Shown: positions 50,646 through 59,074 of the stretch, in pieces
Position numbering within the stretch: position 1 is the first letter of the stretch
How the letters are laid out: each line of letters opens with the position of its first letter
NCBI GenBank assembly: GCA_017400455.1
Contig: JAFPTC010000104.1
Coordinates: 27,643 to 91,642, forward strand
Length of the DNA stretch: 64,000 nt
Direction: 5' to 3'
Origin: Prevotella sp.
Lineage (GTDB): Bacteria; Bacteroidota; Bacteroidia; Bacteroidales; Bacteroidaceae
Translations under genes and position numbers: made by a program
The notes under the pieces: model-generated
The model's input: the letters and a program-made list of their open reading frames with translations, nothing else
What the model was told of the DNA's origin: nothing
The model's database searches: none

Positions 50646-51446
50646 CTATGGTTGCTGGGCGTTCTCCTGCACGGCGTGGCGCATCTCCTTCAGCAGGTCG
50701 CTGGCGAAGATGAAGTCGGTGAGCCGCTTGTTGCTCGAATTCATGATGTCGGCCGACTGGCCTTGCCACTCCTTCCTGCCCTCATAGATGAACAGGATGT
50801 TTTCGCCAATGCCCATCACGGAATTCATGTCGTGGGTGTTGATGATGGTCGTCATCTGGTATTCGTGCGTAATGCTGTGGAGCAGCTCGTCAATGACCAG
50901 GCTGGTCTTCGGGTCCAGGCCGCTGTTGGGCTCGTCGCAGAACAGGTATTTCGGGTTCAGGGCTATGGCGCGGGCAATGGCTACGCGCTTCTGCATACCG
51001 CCGCTGATTTCGCCGGGATATTTCCCGTCTACGCCCACCAGGTTCACGCGGGCCAGGCATTCCTGGGCCCGTCGCTGCCGTTCGCGCAGCGTCATCGGCG
51101 AGAACATGTCAAGCGGAAACATCACGTTCTCAAGCACCGAGAGCGAGTCGAACAGGGCTGCGCTCTGGAAAATCATGCCCATCTCGCGCCGCATCAGCAC
51201 CTTCTCCTGCTTGGTCATGTTCACGAAGTCGCGGCCGTCGTAGAGCACTTGTCCGCTGGTGGGGTCGAGCAGTCCCACCAGGTTCTTCATCAGCACCGTC
51301 TTGCCCGAGCCGCTCTGGCCAATGATCAGGTTCGTAATGCCGTCCTTGAACGTGGTGCAGATGTCCTTCAGCACCTCTTTCGTGGTGACCTGTCCTTCGG
51401 GCGAATGCTCCTCAAAGCTTTTATATAGGTTCTTTACTTCTATCAT
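50646..51446 (-). CDS. ABC transporter ATPase, MlaF-like
   Basis: 266 aa. Walker A IIGQSGSGKTVLMKNL, signature EISGGMQKRVAIARAI (the MlaF form with GGM), Walker B YLFCDEPNSGLD and H-loop IINTHD. MlaF drives phospholipid transport together with the MlaE permease and MlaD. Neither is adjacent. Instead it follows a BtuF-like gene after 19 bp in the cbiB operon. It may work with an MlaE encoded elsewhere. It is less like BtuD. Confidence 0.85.
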   Translation of the reverse strand: MIEVKNLYKSFEEHSPEGQVTTKEVLKDICTTFKDGITNLIIGQSGSGKTVLMKNLVGLLDPTSGQVLYDGRDFVNMTKQEKVLMRREMGMIFQSAALFDSLSVLENVMFPLDMFSPMTLRERQRRAQECLARVNLVGVDGKYPGEISGGMQKRVAIARAIALNPKYLFCDEPNSGLDPKTSLVIDELLHSITHEYQMTTIINTHDMNSVMGIGENILFIYEGRKEWQGQSADIMNSSNKRLTDFIFASDLLKEMRHAVQENAQQP

Positions 51447-51465
51447 GGTCTTTCGGTTTTCAGGG

Positions 51466-52584
51466 TCATTTCAGCAGTCGGTAGTATTTCGGCTCGTAGC
51501 CCGATGGGGCCAGCTCGGGGTGGAAAATGGCCACGAAGTCGGCCAGCAGCACGTCGGGTTCCACGGGCGAGATCTCGTAGTAGGGCGTCTGTCTCATGTT
51601 GCAGTAGATGACCTTGCGCTCGCGGAACGCCTTCAGCAGCTCGTTGCGCGGTTCGTTGGCGCGCAGGTCGTCGTAGGTGAAGTCACCGTCGAAACTGTTG
51701 AGGATGCGCCAGTAGTCGGCCTCGGCCGATAGGGCATACATCTTCTCAAATTCCAGGTCCTCGCCCGCCGTCTCGTCGTCGTCCACCACATAGTGGGCAC
51801 CGGCGTCGCGGAAAATCTGTGCCAGGTAGTTGCGTCCGCCCACGGCATGCCACATGCCATAGTGCATCTCGCCGCTGGTCACCGTGGGCAGGCTTTCTTC
51901 ACGGTTCTTCAGCGAGTCTACCTTGGCCTTCAGCGTGTTGTAGCGCTGCTCAATGCCCTGGAACACCTCGTTGGCCTGCTGCTCGCGGCCAATGAACATG
52001 CCCACGAACTTCACCCACTCGGCTTGGCCCAGGGGCGACAGTTCCTTGTAGCCCAGATGGGGCACCAGCGTGACGCCGCTCTCCTTGATGGCATCGTAGC
52101 CGCCGCGCTTGAAGGGCGAGATGAAGATGACGTCGGGCTGGGCCGCCATGACCAGCTCGGGGTCGAAGTTGCCCTCCATGCCAATCTTCACTATGCGTCC
52201 GTCGTCGGCCCGCTGCTGAATGTCCTTGTTGAAGAGGTTTTTCGTGCCCGTCAGGCCCGTCACGAAGTCGTGGGCGTCGAGCGCGGTGAAATTCGACAGT
52301 TGTAGCGACGTCATGCAGATGCAGCGGCGGATGGGCACCACCACGCGCTGCCATCCCTGGGGCACCTGGGCCGTGTCGCTGCCCACCAGGGCGAAGCGCT
52401 CGCCCGTGTAGACGCTCACCAAGCGCACCTGCGCCGAGTCGCGCACGCTGAATCCCGTGGCATATTTCGCTTCCACCTTCACGCCAGTGGCGCTGCCGTC
52501 GCCCTCAGCGGTGGCGGTCTTGGCCTGTCGCGAGCAGGCACACAGCAGCAACAGGGCCGTCAGGCCCAGAATGTTTTTTTTCAT
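51466..52584 (-). CDS. BtuF/FecB-like ABC substrate-binding lipoprotein
   Basis: 372 aa. SPII signal with the cysteine at residue 17 (LLLLCACS). The body fits the TroA/BtuF fold of two lobes joined by a long helix: RRCICMTSLQLSNFTALDAHDFVTGLTGTKNL (first lobe), LVMAAQPDVIFISPFK, and the second lobe with GGRNYLAQIFRDAGAHYVVDDDETAGEDLEFEKMYALSAEADYWRI. These proteins bind corrinoids or iron chelates. Its start overlaps the cbiB end (ATGA), which favours a corrinoid ligand. No BtuC/D permease is in the window. Confidence 0.82.
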   Translation of the reverse strand: MKKNILGLTALLLLCACSRQAKTATAEGDGSATGVKVEAKYATGFSVRDSAQVRLVSVYTGERFALVGSDTAQVPQGWQRVVVPIRRCICMTSLQLSNFTALDAHDFVTGLTGTKNLFNKDIQQRADDGRIVKIGMEGNFDPELVMAAQPDVIFISPFKRGGYDAIKESGVTLVPHLGYKELSPLGQAEWVKFVGMFIGREQQANEVFQGIEQRYNTLKAKVDSLKNREESLPTVTSGEMHYGMWHAVGGRNYLAQIFRDAGAHYVVDDDETAGEDLEFEKMYALSAEADYWRILNSFDGDFTYDDLRANEPRNELLKAFRERKVIYCNMRQTPYYEISPVEPDVLLADFVAIFHPELAPSGYEPKYYRLLK

Positions 52585-53564
52585 ATCGTAAGTTTTGTTA
52601 TGACACAGATGATGACGGCCACGAGCAGCACCATTGCCACCTCGGCCTTGCGGTTCACGCCCACGGCACGCCGCATGTCGGCCGTGGTCAGTGGGCGGTT
52701 GTTGTGACCAATATAGGGTTTGTCGAACAGCTGTCCGAAATAATAATGCGGACCGCCGAAGCGACAGTCAAGAATGGCGGCCAGCGCGGCCTCGGGCCAT
52801 CCGCTGTTGGGGCTGGCGTGGCAGGAGCCGTAGCGCCTTACAAACTGCAGGCGGCCCATGAATCCCCGTCCCAGGATCATCAGCAGGGCCGTCAGGCGGG
52901 CGGGCAAGTAGTTGGCAGCATCGTCGATGCGGGCTGCCACGCGTCCAAACAGGCGGTAGCGCTCCGTTCGGTAGCCAATCATCGAGTCGAGCGTGTTCAC
53001 CATTTTGTAGGCCAGCATGCCGGGCGTGCCCAGCAGCAGAAACCAGAAGAGGGGTGCCACCACGCCGTCGCTCAGGTTCTCGGCCAGCGTCTCTAAGGCC
53101 GCAGTGCGTACCTCTTGCGCTGAAAGGGCTGAGGTGTCGCGTCCCACGATGCGTGCCACCTGTTGCCGTCCCTCGTCTAATGAGCGGTCTAAGGCCAGGA
53201 ACACAGCCCTGACCTCGCGGATGAGCGTGGTGCCGGCCAGGCAGAAAAAGACCACAATGGAGTCGAAGGCCACGAGCAGCAGCGCATGGTTGCAGAGCAG
53301 CCATCGCACCGTCCATGCTGCGGCAAACACCAGCGCAATGAGGCTCACAGCCAGCAGTCCGCCCTTCAGCAGGCGGCCGCCGCCCCTGTTGAGTGCATGC
53401 TCGCCCGCTGCAATCAATTTGCCGAAGCCCACCACGGGGTGGGGCAGCCAGCGGGGGTCGCCCAGCACCAGGTCGAGCAGCCATCCCGCCCCCAGCGCAA
53501 TCAGCATGAGCGGCACTGCCAGCCCTTGCATCGGCAAAGCAGGGAAAAACAAGTCTGCAATCAT
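52581..53564 (-). CDS. cbiB: Adenosylcobinamide-phosphate synthase CbiB
   Basis: Membrane enzyme attaching aminopropanol(-phosphate) to adenosylcobyrate. 327 aa from the ATG at 53564. The longer frame to 53657 crosses the promoter and hairpin. Motifs: GWLLDLVLGDPRWLPHPVVGFGKLI, ALETLAENLSDGVVAPLFWFLLLGTPGMLAYKMVNTLDSMIGYRTERYRLFGRVAARIDDAANYLPARLTALL, and SGWPEAALAAILDCRFGGPHYYFG. About five membrane helices. It uses the product of the aminotransferase-like gene of the other cobalamin cluster, with which it shares a promoter module. Confidence 0.95.
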   Translation of the reverse strand: MIADLFFPALPMQGLAVPLMLIALGAGWLLDLVLGDPRWLPHPVVGFGKLIAAGEHALNRGGGRLLKGGLLAVSLIALVFAAAWTVRWLLCNHALLLVAFDSIVVFFCLAGTTLIREVRAVFLALDRSLDEGRQQVARIVGRDTSALSAQEVRTAALETLAENLSDGVVAPLFWFLLLGTPGMLAYKMVNTLDSMIGYRTERYRLFGRVAARIDDAANYLPARLTALLMILGRGFMGRLQFVRRYGSCHASPNSGWPEAALAAILDCRFGGPHYYFGQLFDKPYIGHNNRPLTTADMRRAVGVNRKAEVAMVLLVAVIICVITKLTI

Positions 53565-53596
53565 GGCGAAAGCCTTCTTCTTTTCGTTAGAGAGGG

Positions 53597-53656
53597 CAAA
53601 GTTACGAAATAAGTGAGAGAAATGAAAAGAAAAGCCCGCTTTTCTTTTCATTTCCA
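53597..53656 (-). promoter_or_regulatory. Promoter module of the cbiB operon (shared with cbiA)
   Basis: On the minus strand, a perfect 16-bp hairpin (53654-53639 with 53634-53619, loop CGGG) is followed by CTCTCACTTATTTCG and the -7 box TAACTTTG (53604-53597). The leader to the ATG is about 28 nt. The 29 bp up to TTTGCC match the cbiA upstream region at 27 positions. Confidence 0.65.
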
Positions 53657-53754
53657 AGCGAAAAGTAACATGGACGGAGCGAAGTTACAGAAAAGAGTGA
53701 CGGGCGGGTTAGTGGTTTTAGTGGTGAGGTTGCGAAAAAATAGCAGGAAAAAGG

Positions 53755-53784
53755 TTTGAAAGGCGAGAAAAATTTGTACCTTTG
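53755..53784 (+). promoter_or_regulatory. Promoter of the ZIP transporter gene
   Basis: TTTG (53755-53758) and TACCTTTG (53777-53784) with 18 bp between. Leader of about 40 nt. Confidence 0.65.
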
Positions 53785-53828
53785 CAGCAACATAGGCTAA
53801 AAGCCCGTTAAGGCAAAAAAGAATAGAA

Positions 53829-54608
53829 ATGGTTACACTTGCTTTAGGACTGCTTATTCCCCTGTTGGGAACCATGCTGGGGGCGGCTTTTGTGTTCTTT
53901 ATGAAAGACTCGCTGCCCGAACGCGTACAGAAGACGTTGCTCGGCTTTGCGTCGGGCGTCATGGTGGCAGCGTCGGTATGGTCGTTGCTCATTCCGTCGA
54001 TGGAGATGGAGGCGGCGGCCGGTGCATGGTCGGTGTTGCCTGCTGCCGTGGGATTCCTGCTGGGCATTGGCTTCCTGCTGGTGCTCGATGAGCTGACGCC
54101 CCACCTCCACCTGGGCAGCGACAAGCCTGAGGGTCCGCGCTCGCGGCTGTCACGGACGTCGATGCTGGCCTTGGCCGTCACGCTCCACAACCTGCCCGAG
54201 GGAATGGCCGTGGGCGTGGTCTTCGCAGGTGCCGAGCAGGGGGCGTCCCAGCTCTCGTTAGCCTCGGCCTTGGCTGTCTCGCTGGGCATCGCCATCCAAA
54301 ACATTCCCGAGGGAGCCATCATCGCCATGCCCATGCGGGCAGAAGGCAATTCGCGGTGGCGCTCGTTCATGATTGGCAGTCTCAGCGGAGCCGTAGAGCC
54401 CATCGGCGGACTGGCCATCGTGCTGCTGGCCTCCATGCTGACGCCCGTATTGCCCTATCTGCTGGCCTTTGCGGCTGGCGCCATGTTCTATGTGGTGGTG
54501 GAGGAGCTCATTCCCGAGGCCTCAAGCGGCAAGCACAGCAACCTGAGTACCATTGGCTTTGCCGTGGGCTTTGTGCTGATGATGGTGCTCGACGTGGTGA
54601 TGGGTTGA
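53829..54608 (+). CDS. ZIP-family metal transporter (ZupT-like)
   Basis: Divalent-metal importer (Zn2+, also Fe2+, Co2+ or Mn2+ in the ZupT group). 259 aa, eight membrane segments. Metal-site motifs in TM4 and TM5: LAVTLHNLPEGMAVGVVF and SLGIAIQNIPEGAIIAMPM. The HNxPEG and QNxPEG pair is diagnostic. It stands between the two cobalamin operons, so cobalt supply is an attractive but unproven role. Confidence 0.92.
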   Translation: MVTLALGLLIPLLGTMLGAAFVFFMKDSLPERVQKTLLGFASGVMVAASVWSLLIPSMEMEAAAGAWSVLPAAVGFLLGIGFLLVLDELTPHLHLGSDKPEGPRSRLSRTSMLALAVTLHNLPEGMAVGVVFAGAEQGASQLSLASALAVSLGIAIQNIPEGAIIAMPMRAEGNSRWRSFMIGSLSGAVEPIGGLAIVLLASMLTPVLPYLLAFAAGAMFYVVVEELIPEASSGKHSNLSTIGFAVGFVLMMVLDVVMG

Positions 54609-54645
54609 GCGGCCAACAGTGTTTCACGTAAAGTAAAAATTACTC

Positions 54646-56049
54646 ATGAAAGGAATAATCATCGTAGCAGGCATCGGCCCCGGCAGCATGGACGACGTGA
54701 CGCCCGCCGTCCTGCACGCCTTGAGCACGGCTGACGCCGTGGTGGGCTATAAATACTATTTCCAGTTCATTGCCCAGCTGGTGCCCCAGGGCTGCCAGTG
54801 CATTGACACGGGCATGAAACGCGAGCGCGAGCGTGCCGAGCAGGCCTTTCTGCTGGCCGAGCAGGGTCAGACGGTGGTGGTCATCTCCAGCGGCGATGCC
54901 GCCATCTATGGCATGACGCCGCTGATCTATGAGATGCGTCGGGAGCGGCAGTCGGACGTCGAGGTGGCGTCACTGCCCGGAATCTCCGCCTTCCAGAAAG
55001 CCGCCTCGCTGCTGGGCGCACCCATAGGCCACGACCTGTGTCTCATCTCCCTCTCCGACCTGCTCACGCCCTGGGAAGTCATTGAGCGGCGCATCAAGGC
55101 TGCCGCCGTGGGCGACTTCGTCACGGCCATCTACAACCCCCGTTCACACGAGCGCTACTGGCAGCTCTATCGCCTGCAAGAGCTGTTCCTAGCCCATCGC
55201 TCACCTCAGACGCCTGTGGGTTGCGTCCGCCAGGCGGGCCGCGACGGTCAGCAGGTATGGCTCACCACGCTGGGCGAGCTGAACCCCGAGCAGGTAGACA
55301 TGTTCACCGTGGTCATCATCGGCAACTCCCAGTCGTATGTCGACCAGGGAGCCATCATCACCCCCAGGGGCTATTACCTGCAGCGTGAGCAGGGCGACGA
55401 GAAGAAGGGCCAGCAAATCATGATGGAGAGCTTCCGCACCATTGAGGGCGAGCTGCGCCGGAAGGACTGGCCGCTGGACCACAAGTGGGCCTTGCTGCAC
55501 GCCATCCACACCACGGCCGACTTCGACATGGAGCGCATCCTCTACACTGACCCGCAGGCTGTGGAGCATATATATAATAAGGTACGTGACGGCGGGCTGA
55601 AGACCATCGTCACCGATGTGACCATGGTCACCAGCGGCATCCGCAAAGGTGCGCTGCAGCGGCTGGGCATAACGGCGAAGTGCTATCTTGCCGACCCTCG
55701 CGTGGCCACCATGGCCGACGAGCTGGGCATCACCCGCACGCAGGCCGGCATTCGCCTGGCTGTGGACGAGCATCCCGACGCCCTCTTTGCCTTTGGCAAT
55801 GCCCCCACGGCGCTGATGGAGCTGTGCGACCTCATTCGCAAGGGGAAAGCGTGCCCCGCCGGCATCATCGCCGCTCCTGTAGGCTTCGTCCATGTGCGCG
55901 AGTCGAAACACATGGTGAAGCCCTTCCGCGACATACCTAAGATCATCGTCGAGGGCCGTAAGGGCGGCTCCAATCTGGCCGCCACGCTCTGCAACGCCAT
56001 CCTCACCTTCGACGATGCTGCACAGTTAAAGCCCGGACGCGACTTATGA
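54646..56049 (+). CDS. Fused precorrin-3B C17-methyltransferase (CbiH) and precorrin-8 methylmutase (CbiC)
   Basis: 467 aa, two enzymes of the corrin-ring pathway. Residues 1-245 are a SAM-dependent tetrapyrrole methylase: GIIIVAGIGPGSMDDVTPAVLHAL, ISSGDAAIYGM, LPGISAFQKAASLLGAPIGHD and AIYNPRSHERYWQL. Residues 260-467 are the methylmutase: the catalytic-His region ALLHAIHTTADFDMERILY, TIVTDVTMVTSGIRKGAL, FGNAPTALMELCDL and PVGFVHVRESK. Fusion of CbiH and CbiC is not the standard Salmonella arrangement. The stop overlaps the next start (ATGA). Confidence 0.94.
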   Translation: MKGIIIVAGIGPGSMDDVTPAVLHALSTADAVVGYKYYFQFIAQLVPQGCQCIDTGMKRERERAEQAFLLAEQGQTVVVISSGDAAIYGMTPLIYEMRRERQSDVEVASLPGISAFQKAASLLGAPIGHDLCLISLSDLLTPWEVIERRIKAAAVGDFVTAIYNPRSHERYWQLYRLQELFLAHRSPQTPVGCVRQAGRDGQQVWLTTLGELNPEQVDMFTVVIIGNSQSYVDQGAIITPRGYYLQREQGDEKKGQQIMMESFRTIEGELRRKDWPLDHKWALLHAIHTTADFDMERILYTDPQAVEHIYNKVRDGGLKTIVTDVTMVTSGIRKGALQRLGITAKCYLADPRVATMADELGITRTQAGIRLAVDEHPDALFAFGNAPTALMELCDLIRKGKACPAGIIAAPVGFVHVRESKHMVKPFRDIPKIIVEGRKGGSNLAATLCNAILTFDDAAQLKPGRDL

Positions 56050-57320
56050 AGTTCATCATCATAGGCATCACCGACAGCCCAAGGCCCAGCATCGCCCCCG
56101 ATGTGCTCAGCATCGTGGAGCAGGGCAGGGTGTTCAGTGGCGGCAGGCGCCATCATGACATCGTGGCCCCGCTGCTGCCGGCCGATGTGCGGTGGATCGA
56201 CATCACCGTGCCCCTCGACGCGGTGTTCAGGCAGTATCGTGACGTCGGTTCCGATGTAGTTGTCTTTGCCAGCGGCGATCCGCTTTTCTTTGGCTTCGCC
56301 AACACCGTTCGGCGCGAGATGCCCGAGGCCGAGGTGGTGCTCTACCCGTCGTTCAACTCGCTGCAGATGCTGGCCCATCGGCTGCTGATGCCCTATCACG
56401 ACATGCGCATCGTGTCGCTCACCGGGCGGCCGTGGCCAGCCTTCGACCGGGCGCTGATTGAACGAGCTGAGAAGATCGGCGTCCTCACCGATCGCGAGCA
56501 TACGCCCGCCGCCATAGCCCGCCGCATGCTGGACTATGGCTATGCTCACTATGTCATGCACGTAGGCGAGCACTTGGGCCATCCTGAGCACGAGCGCGTC
56601 ACTACCCTCTGCCTCGAAGAAGCAGCCCAGCGCAACTTTGGTTTCCCCAACTGCCTGGTGCTCGCCGCCAAGGAGCCCCTTCCGCCCCGTAGCTACGGCA
56701 TTCCCGACGGGGAGTTCGCCCTGCTTGACGGCCGCGAGAAGATGATTACCAAGATGCCCATCCGCCTGCTCACGCTGCAAGCCCTCGACCTGCCGCGTCG
56801 CCACGTGCTCTGGGACATCGGCTTCTGCACGGGCAGCGTCAGCATTGAGGCGCGGCTGATGTTCCCTCACCTCCAGATCGTGGCCTTCGAGGTGCGCCCC
56901 GAGTGCGAGGCCATCATCCACGCGAACATGCGCCGCCACGGTGCCCCAGGCATCGAGGTGCTCATGGGCGACTTCCGTTCCGTTTGCAGCAACCTTTCCC
57001 TTTCCGCAAGCAGCAACCTTTCCCGTCCTCTATGCTGCGATACTATCGCAGCAAAGGAAACCCCCACCCAGCCCCCCGATGCCGTCTTCATCGGCGGCCA
57101 CGGCGGCCACCTGAAGGAGATTATGCAGCAGGTGCTCACGGTGCTGGCCCCCGACGGCGTCATCGTGATGAACAGCGTCGTGGCACCACGCGTCACCACC
57201 GACAGCCGCCAGCTGTGGGACCAGGCCTGCCAGGAGCTGAACCTGCAGCAGGAACCGCCCTTGCACATACAGCTTAACGACCATCACCCCATTACTATAC
57301 TGAAATGCAAAAGAAAATAG
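56046..57320 (+). CDS. Fused CbiE-CbiT precorrin-6Y methylase/decarboxylase with an in-frame repeat insert
   Basis: 424 aa, CobL-type. The CbiE part (1-210) carries FASGDPLFFGFANTV and YPSFNSLQMLAHRL. The CbiT part (about 225-424) carries the SAM motif VLWDIGFCTGSVSIEARLMFP and AVFIGGHGGHLKEIMQ. Residues 311-344 (RSVCSNLSLSASSNLSRPLCCDTIAAKETPTQPP) separate GDF from DAVFIGG, which normally lie close together. They are encoded by repeat sequence that includes the hairpin TGCTGCGAT-ACT-ATCGCAGCA (57033-57053) also found in the 30.5 kb island. It overlaps the next gene by 16 nt. Confidence 0.93.
   Translation: MKFIIIGITDSPRPSIAPDVLSIVEQGRVFSGGRRHHDIVAPLLPADVRWIDITVPLDAVFRQYRDVGSDVVVFASGDPLFFGFANTVRREMPEAEVVLYPSFNSLQMLAHRLLMPYHDMRIVSLTGRPWPAFDRALIERAEKIGVLTDREHTPAAIARRMLDYGYAHYVMHVGEHLGHPEHERVTTLCLEEAAQRNFGFPNCLVLAAKEPLPPRSYGIPDGEFALLDGREKMITKMPIRLLTLQALDLPRRHVLWDIGFCTGSVSIEARLMFPHLQIVAFEVRPECEAIIHANMRRHGAPGIEVLMGDFRSVCSNLSLSASSNLSRPLCCDTIAAKETPTQPPDAVFIGGHGGHLKEIMQQVLTVLAPDGVIVMNSVVAPRVTTDSRQLWDQACQELNLQQEPPLHIQLNDHHPITILKCKRK
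57033..57053. repeat. Hairpin repeat inside cbiET
   Basis: TGCTGCGAT (57033-57041) and ATCGCAGCA (57045-57053) around ACT. Nearly identical to the intergenic copies at 30526-30544 and 30570-30588, including the upstream TAT. Two diverged AGCAACCTTTCCC copies (57011 and 56988) precede it. Confidence 0.8.
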
Positions 57321-59053
57321 CCATCATACCCATTGGCGAGGCTGCGACGACGCTGGTTTCCACGCTGTGCCGTGAGCTGCCGGCCGAGGTCATCGGCCGC
57401 AACGACGTGGCCAGCCGCTGGCATGACTATGAGGCCTTCGTCTTCATCGGCGCCATGGGCATTTGCGTGCGCACCATTGCCCCCCTCATCGAGGACAAGC
57501 ACCATGACCCCGCCGTGGTCTGTATCGACAGCCTCGGCCATCATGCCATCTCCGTGCTCTCGGGCCATGTGGGCGGCGCCAACGAGCTGACCCGCCGCAT
57601 AGCCTCCATCGTGGATGCCCAGCCCGTCATCACCACGCAGAGCGACCTCAGCGGACTGTGGTCCCTCGACACCCTGCATCATCGCTTCGGATGGCATCTC
57701 TACGACGAGGGCCACCTGAACCAGTGCATTGCCGCCTTCGTCAATCGCCAGCCCACGGCTCTGCTGCTCAAGACCCACGATGCAGGCACCGACTACTTGT
57801 TGCGCACGCTGCCGGACCACGTCACCCTGGTGTCGGACGCCAGCGAGGTAGACGCATACTACAAGCTGCTCATTGCAGTCTCGCCTTACAACGAGCCTGC
57901 GGCCATCCTCACCCTTAGATACGTCCCACCCGTGGTCACCGTGGGCTTTGGCCTGGCCCATCAGGCGCAGCCCGTGGCCCGCATCTACGACGAGATGTGC
58001 CAGGCCATGACAGATGCCGGCCTGCTTCCCTGTCCCCGCCGCTGGTGTACCATTGATGTGAAGGCCAACGAGCCTTTCGTGGACTACCTGCGCCAGAGGG
58101 GTCAGACGGTAGACTTCTTCACCGCCGAGGAGCTGGCTCAAGTCAGCGTGCCCCATCCCAGTACCACCGTGGCCAAGCATGTGGGGACGCCCAGCGTCAG
58201 CGAGGCTGCCGCCATCCTGGGCAGCTGTGGCGGGCAGCTGATTGTAGAAAAGGTGAAGGGCGGCAACTGGACCCTGGCTGCGGCCCGTCCCACGGCCCAT
58301 ATCGAGATTGTGGGCGCCGGCCCGGGCGACCCAGACCTCATCAGTGTGCGTGGCCGCCGCTTCCTGGAACAAGCCGACCTCATCCTCTATGCCGGCAGCC
58401 TGGTGCCGAAGGCGCTCACCGACTGCCATAAGCACGGCGCCGTGGTGCGCTCGTCGGCCGACATGGCGCTGGAGGAGCAGTGCCAGCTGATGAAGGAACA
58501 CTACGACCAGGGTCACCTCATCGTGCGCCTCCACACGGGCGATCCCTGCATCTTTGGAGCCATACAGGAGCAGATGGCCTTCTTCGACCGCGAGGGCATG
58601 CACTACCACATCACCCCCGGCATATCCTCCTTCCTGGCCGCTGCCGCTGAGCTGCGCAGCCAGTTCACCATACCCGAGCGCACGCAGACCATCATTCTCA
58701 CGCGGGGCGAAGGCCGCACACCCATGCCCGAACGCGAGAAGCTCCACCTGCTGGCCCGCTCGCAGAGCACCATGTGTATCTTCCTCTCAGCCGCCATTGT
58801 CGACAAGGTGCAGGCCGAGCTGCTCCAGGAATATCCCGAGGACACGCCCGTGGCCGCCTGTTACCATCTCACCTGGCCCGACCAGCACATCTATCGCGGC
58901 GTGTTGAAGGACTTGGCCAAGATAGTCCACGACAACCACCTCACGCTGACCACCATGCTCGTGGTGGGCGAGGCCATAGACAACCGCCACGGCCTCTCAG
59001 AACTTTACAACCGCCATTTCACTCACCTCTACCGTAAGGGCGAGGCAGAATAA
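57305..59053 (+). CDS. Fused CbiG (cobalt-precorrin-5A hydrolase) and CbiF (C11-methyltransferase)
   Basis: 582 aa. Residues 1-330 are CbiG: IAIIPIGEAATTL, FIGAMGICVRTIAPLIEDKHHDPAVVCID, HHAISVLSGHVGGANELTRRIA, and the C-terminal CbiG domain with VTVGFGLAHQA. Residues 340-582 are CbiF: IEIVGAGPGDPDLISVRGRRFLEQADLILYAGSLVP, LHTGDPCIFGAIQEQM, ITPGISSFLAAAAEL and PVAACYHLTWPDQHIYRGVL. CbiG marks the anaerobic (cobalt-early) pathway, in agreement with CbiK in the first cluster. The two fused enzymes act in neighbouring steps (C11 methylation, then ring opening/acetaldehyde loss). Confidence 0.94.
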   Translation: MQKKIAIIPIGEAATTLVSTLCRELPAEVIGRNDVASRWHDYEAFVFIGAMGICVRTIAPLIEDKHHDPAVVCIDSLGHHAISVLSGHVGGANELTRRIASIVDAQPVITTQSDLSGLWSLDTLHHRFGWHLYDEGHLNQCIAAFVNRQPTALLLKTHDAGTDYLLRTLPDHVTLVSDASEVDAYYKLLIAVSPYNEPAAILTLRYVPPVVTVGFGLAHQAQPVARIYDEMCQAMTDAGLLPCPRRWCTIDVKANEPFVDYLRQRGQTVDFFTAEELAQVSVPHPSTTVAKHVGTPSVSEAAAILGSCGGQLIVEKVKGGNWTLAAARPTAHIEIVGAGPGDPDLISVRGRRFLEQADLILYAGSLVPKALTDCHKHGAVVRSSADMALEEQCQLMKEHYDQGHLIVRLHTGDPCIFGAIQEQMAFFDREGMHYHITPGISSFLAAAAELRSQFTIPERTQTIILTRGEGRTPMPEREKLHLLARSQSTMCIFLSAAIVDKVQAELLQEYPEDTPVAACYHLTWPDQHIYRGVLKDLAKIVHDNHLTLTTMLVVGEAIDNRHGLSELYNRHFTHLYRKGEAE

Positions 59054-59074
59054 TAACCCCAAAATAAGTATAAC

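Noticed and set aside
53619-53654. Terminator after the ZIP or cbiB gene
   Set aside because: The hairpin lies between divergent promoters, upstream of both genes, so nothing would terminate there. It is better seen as part of the cbiB promoter module.
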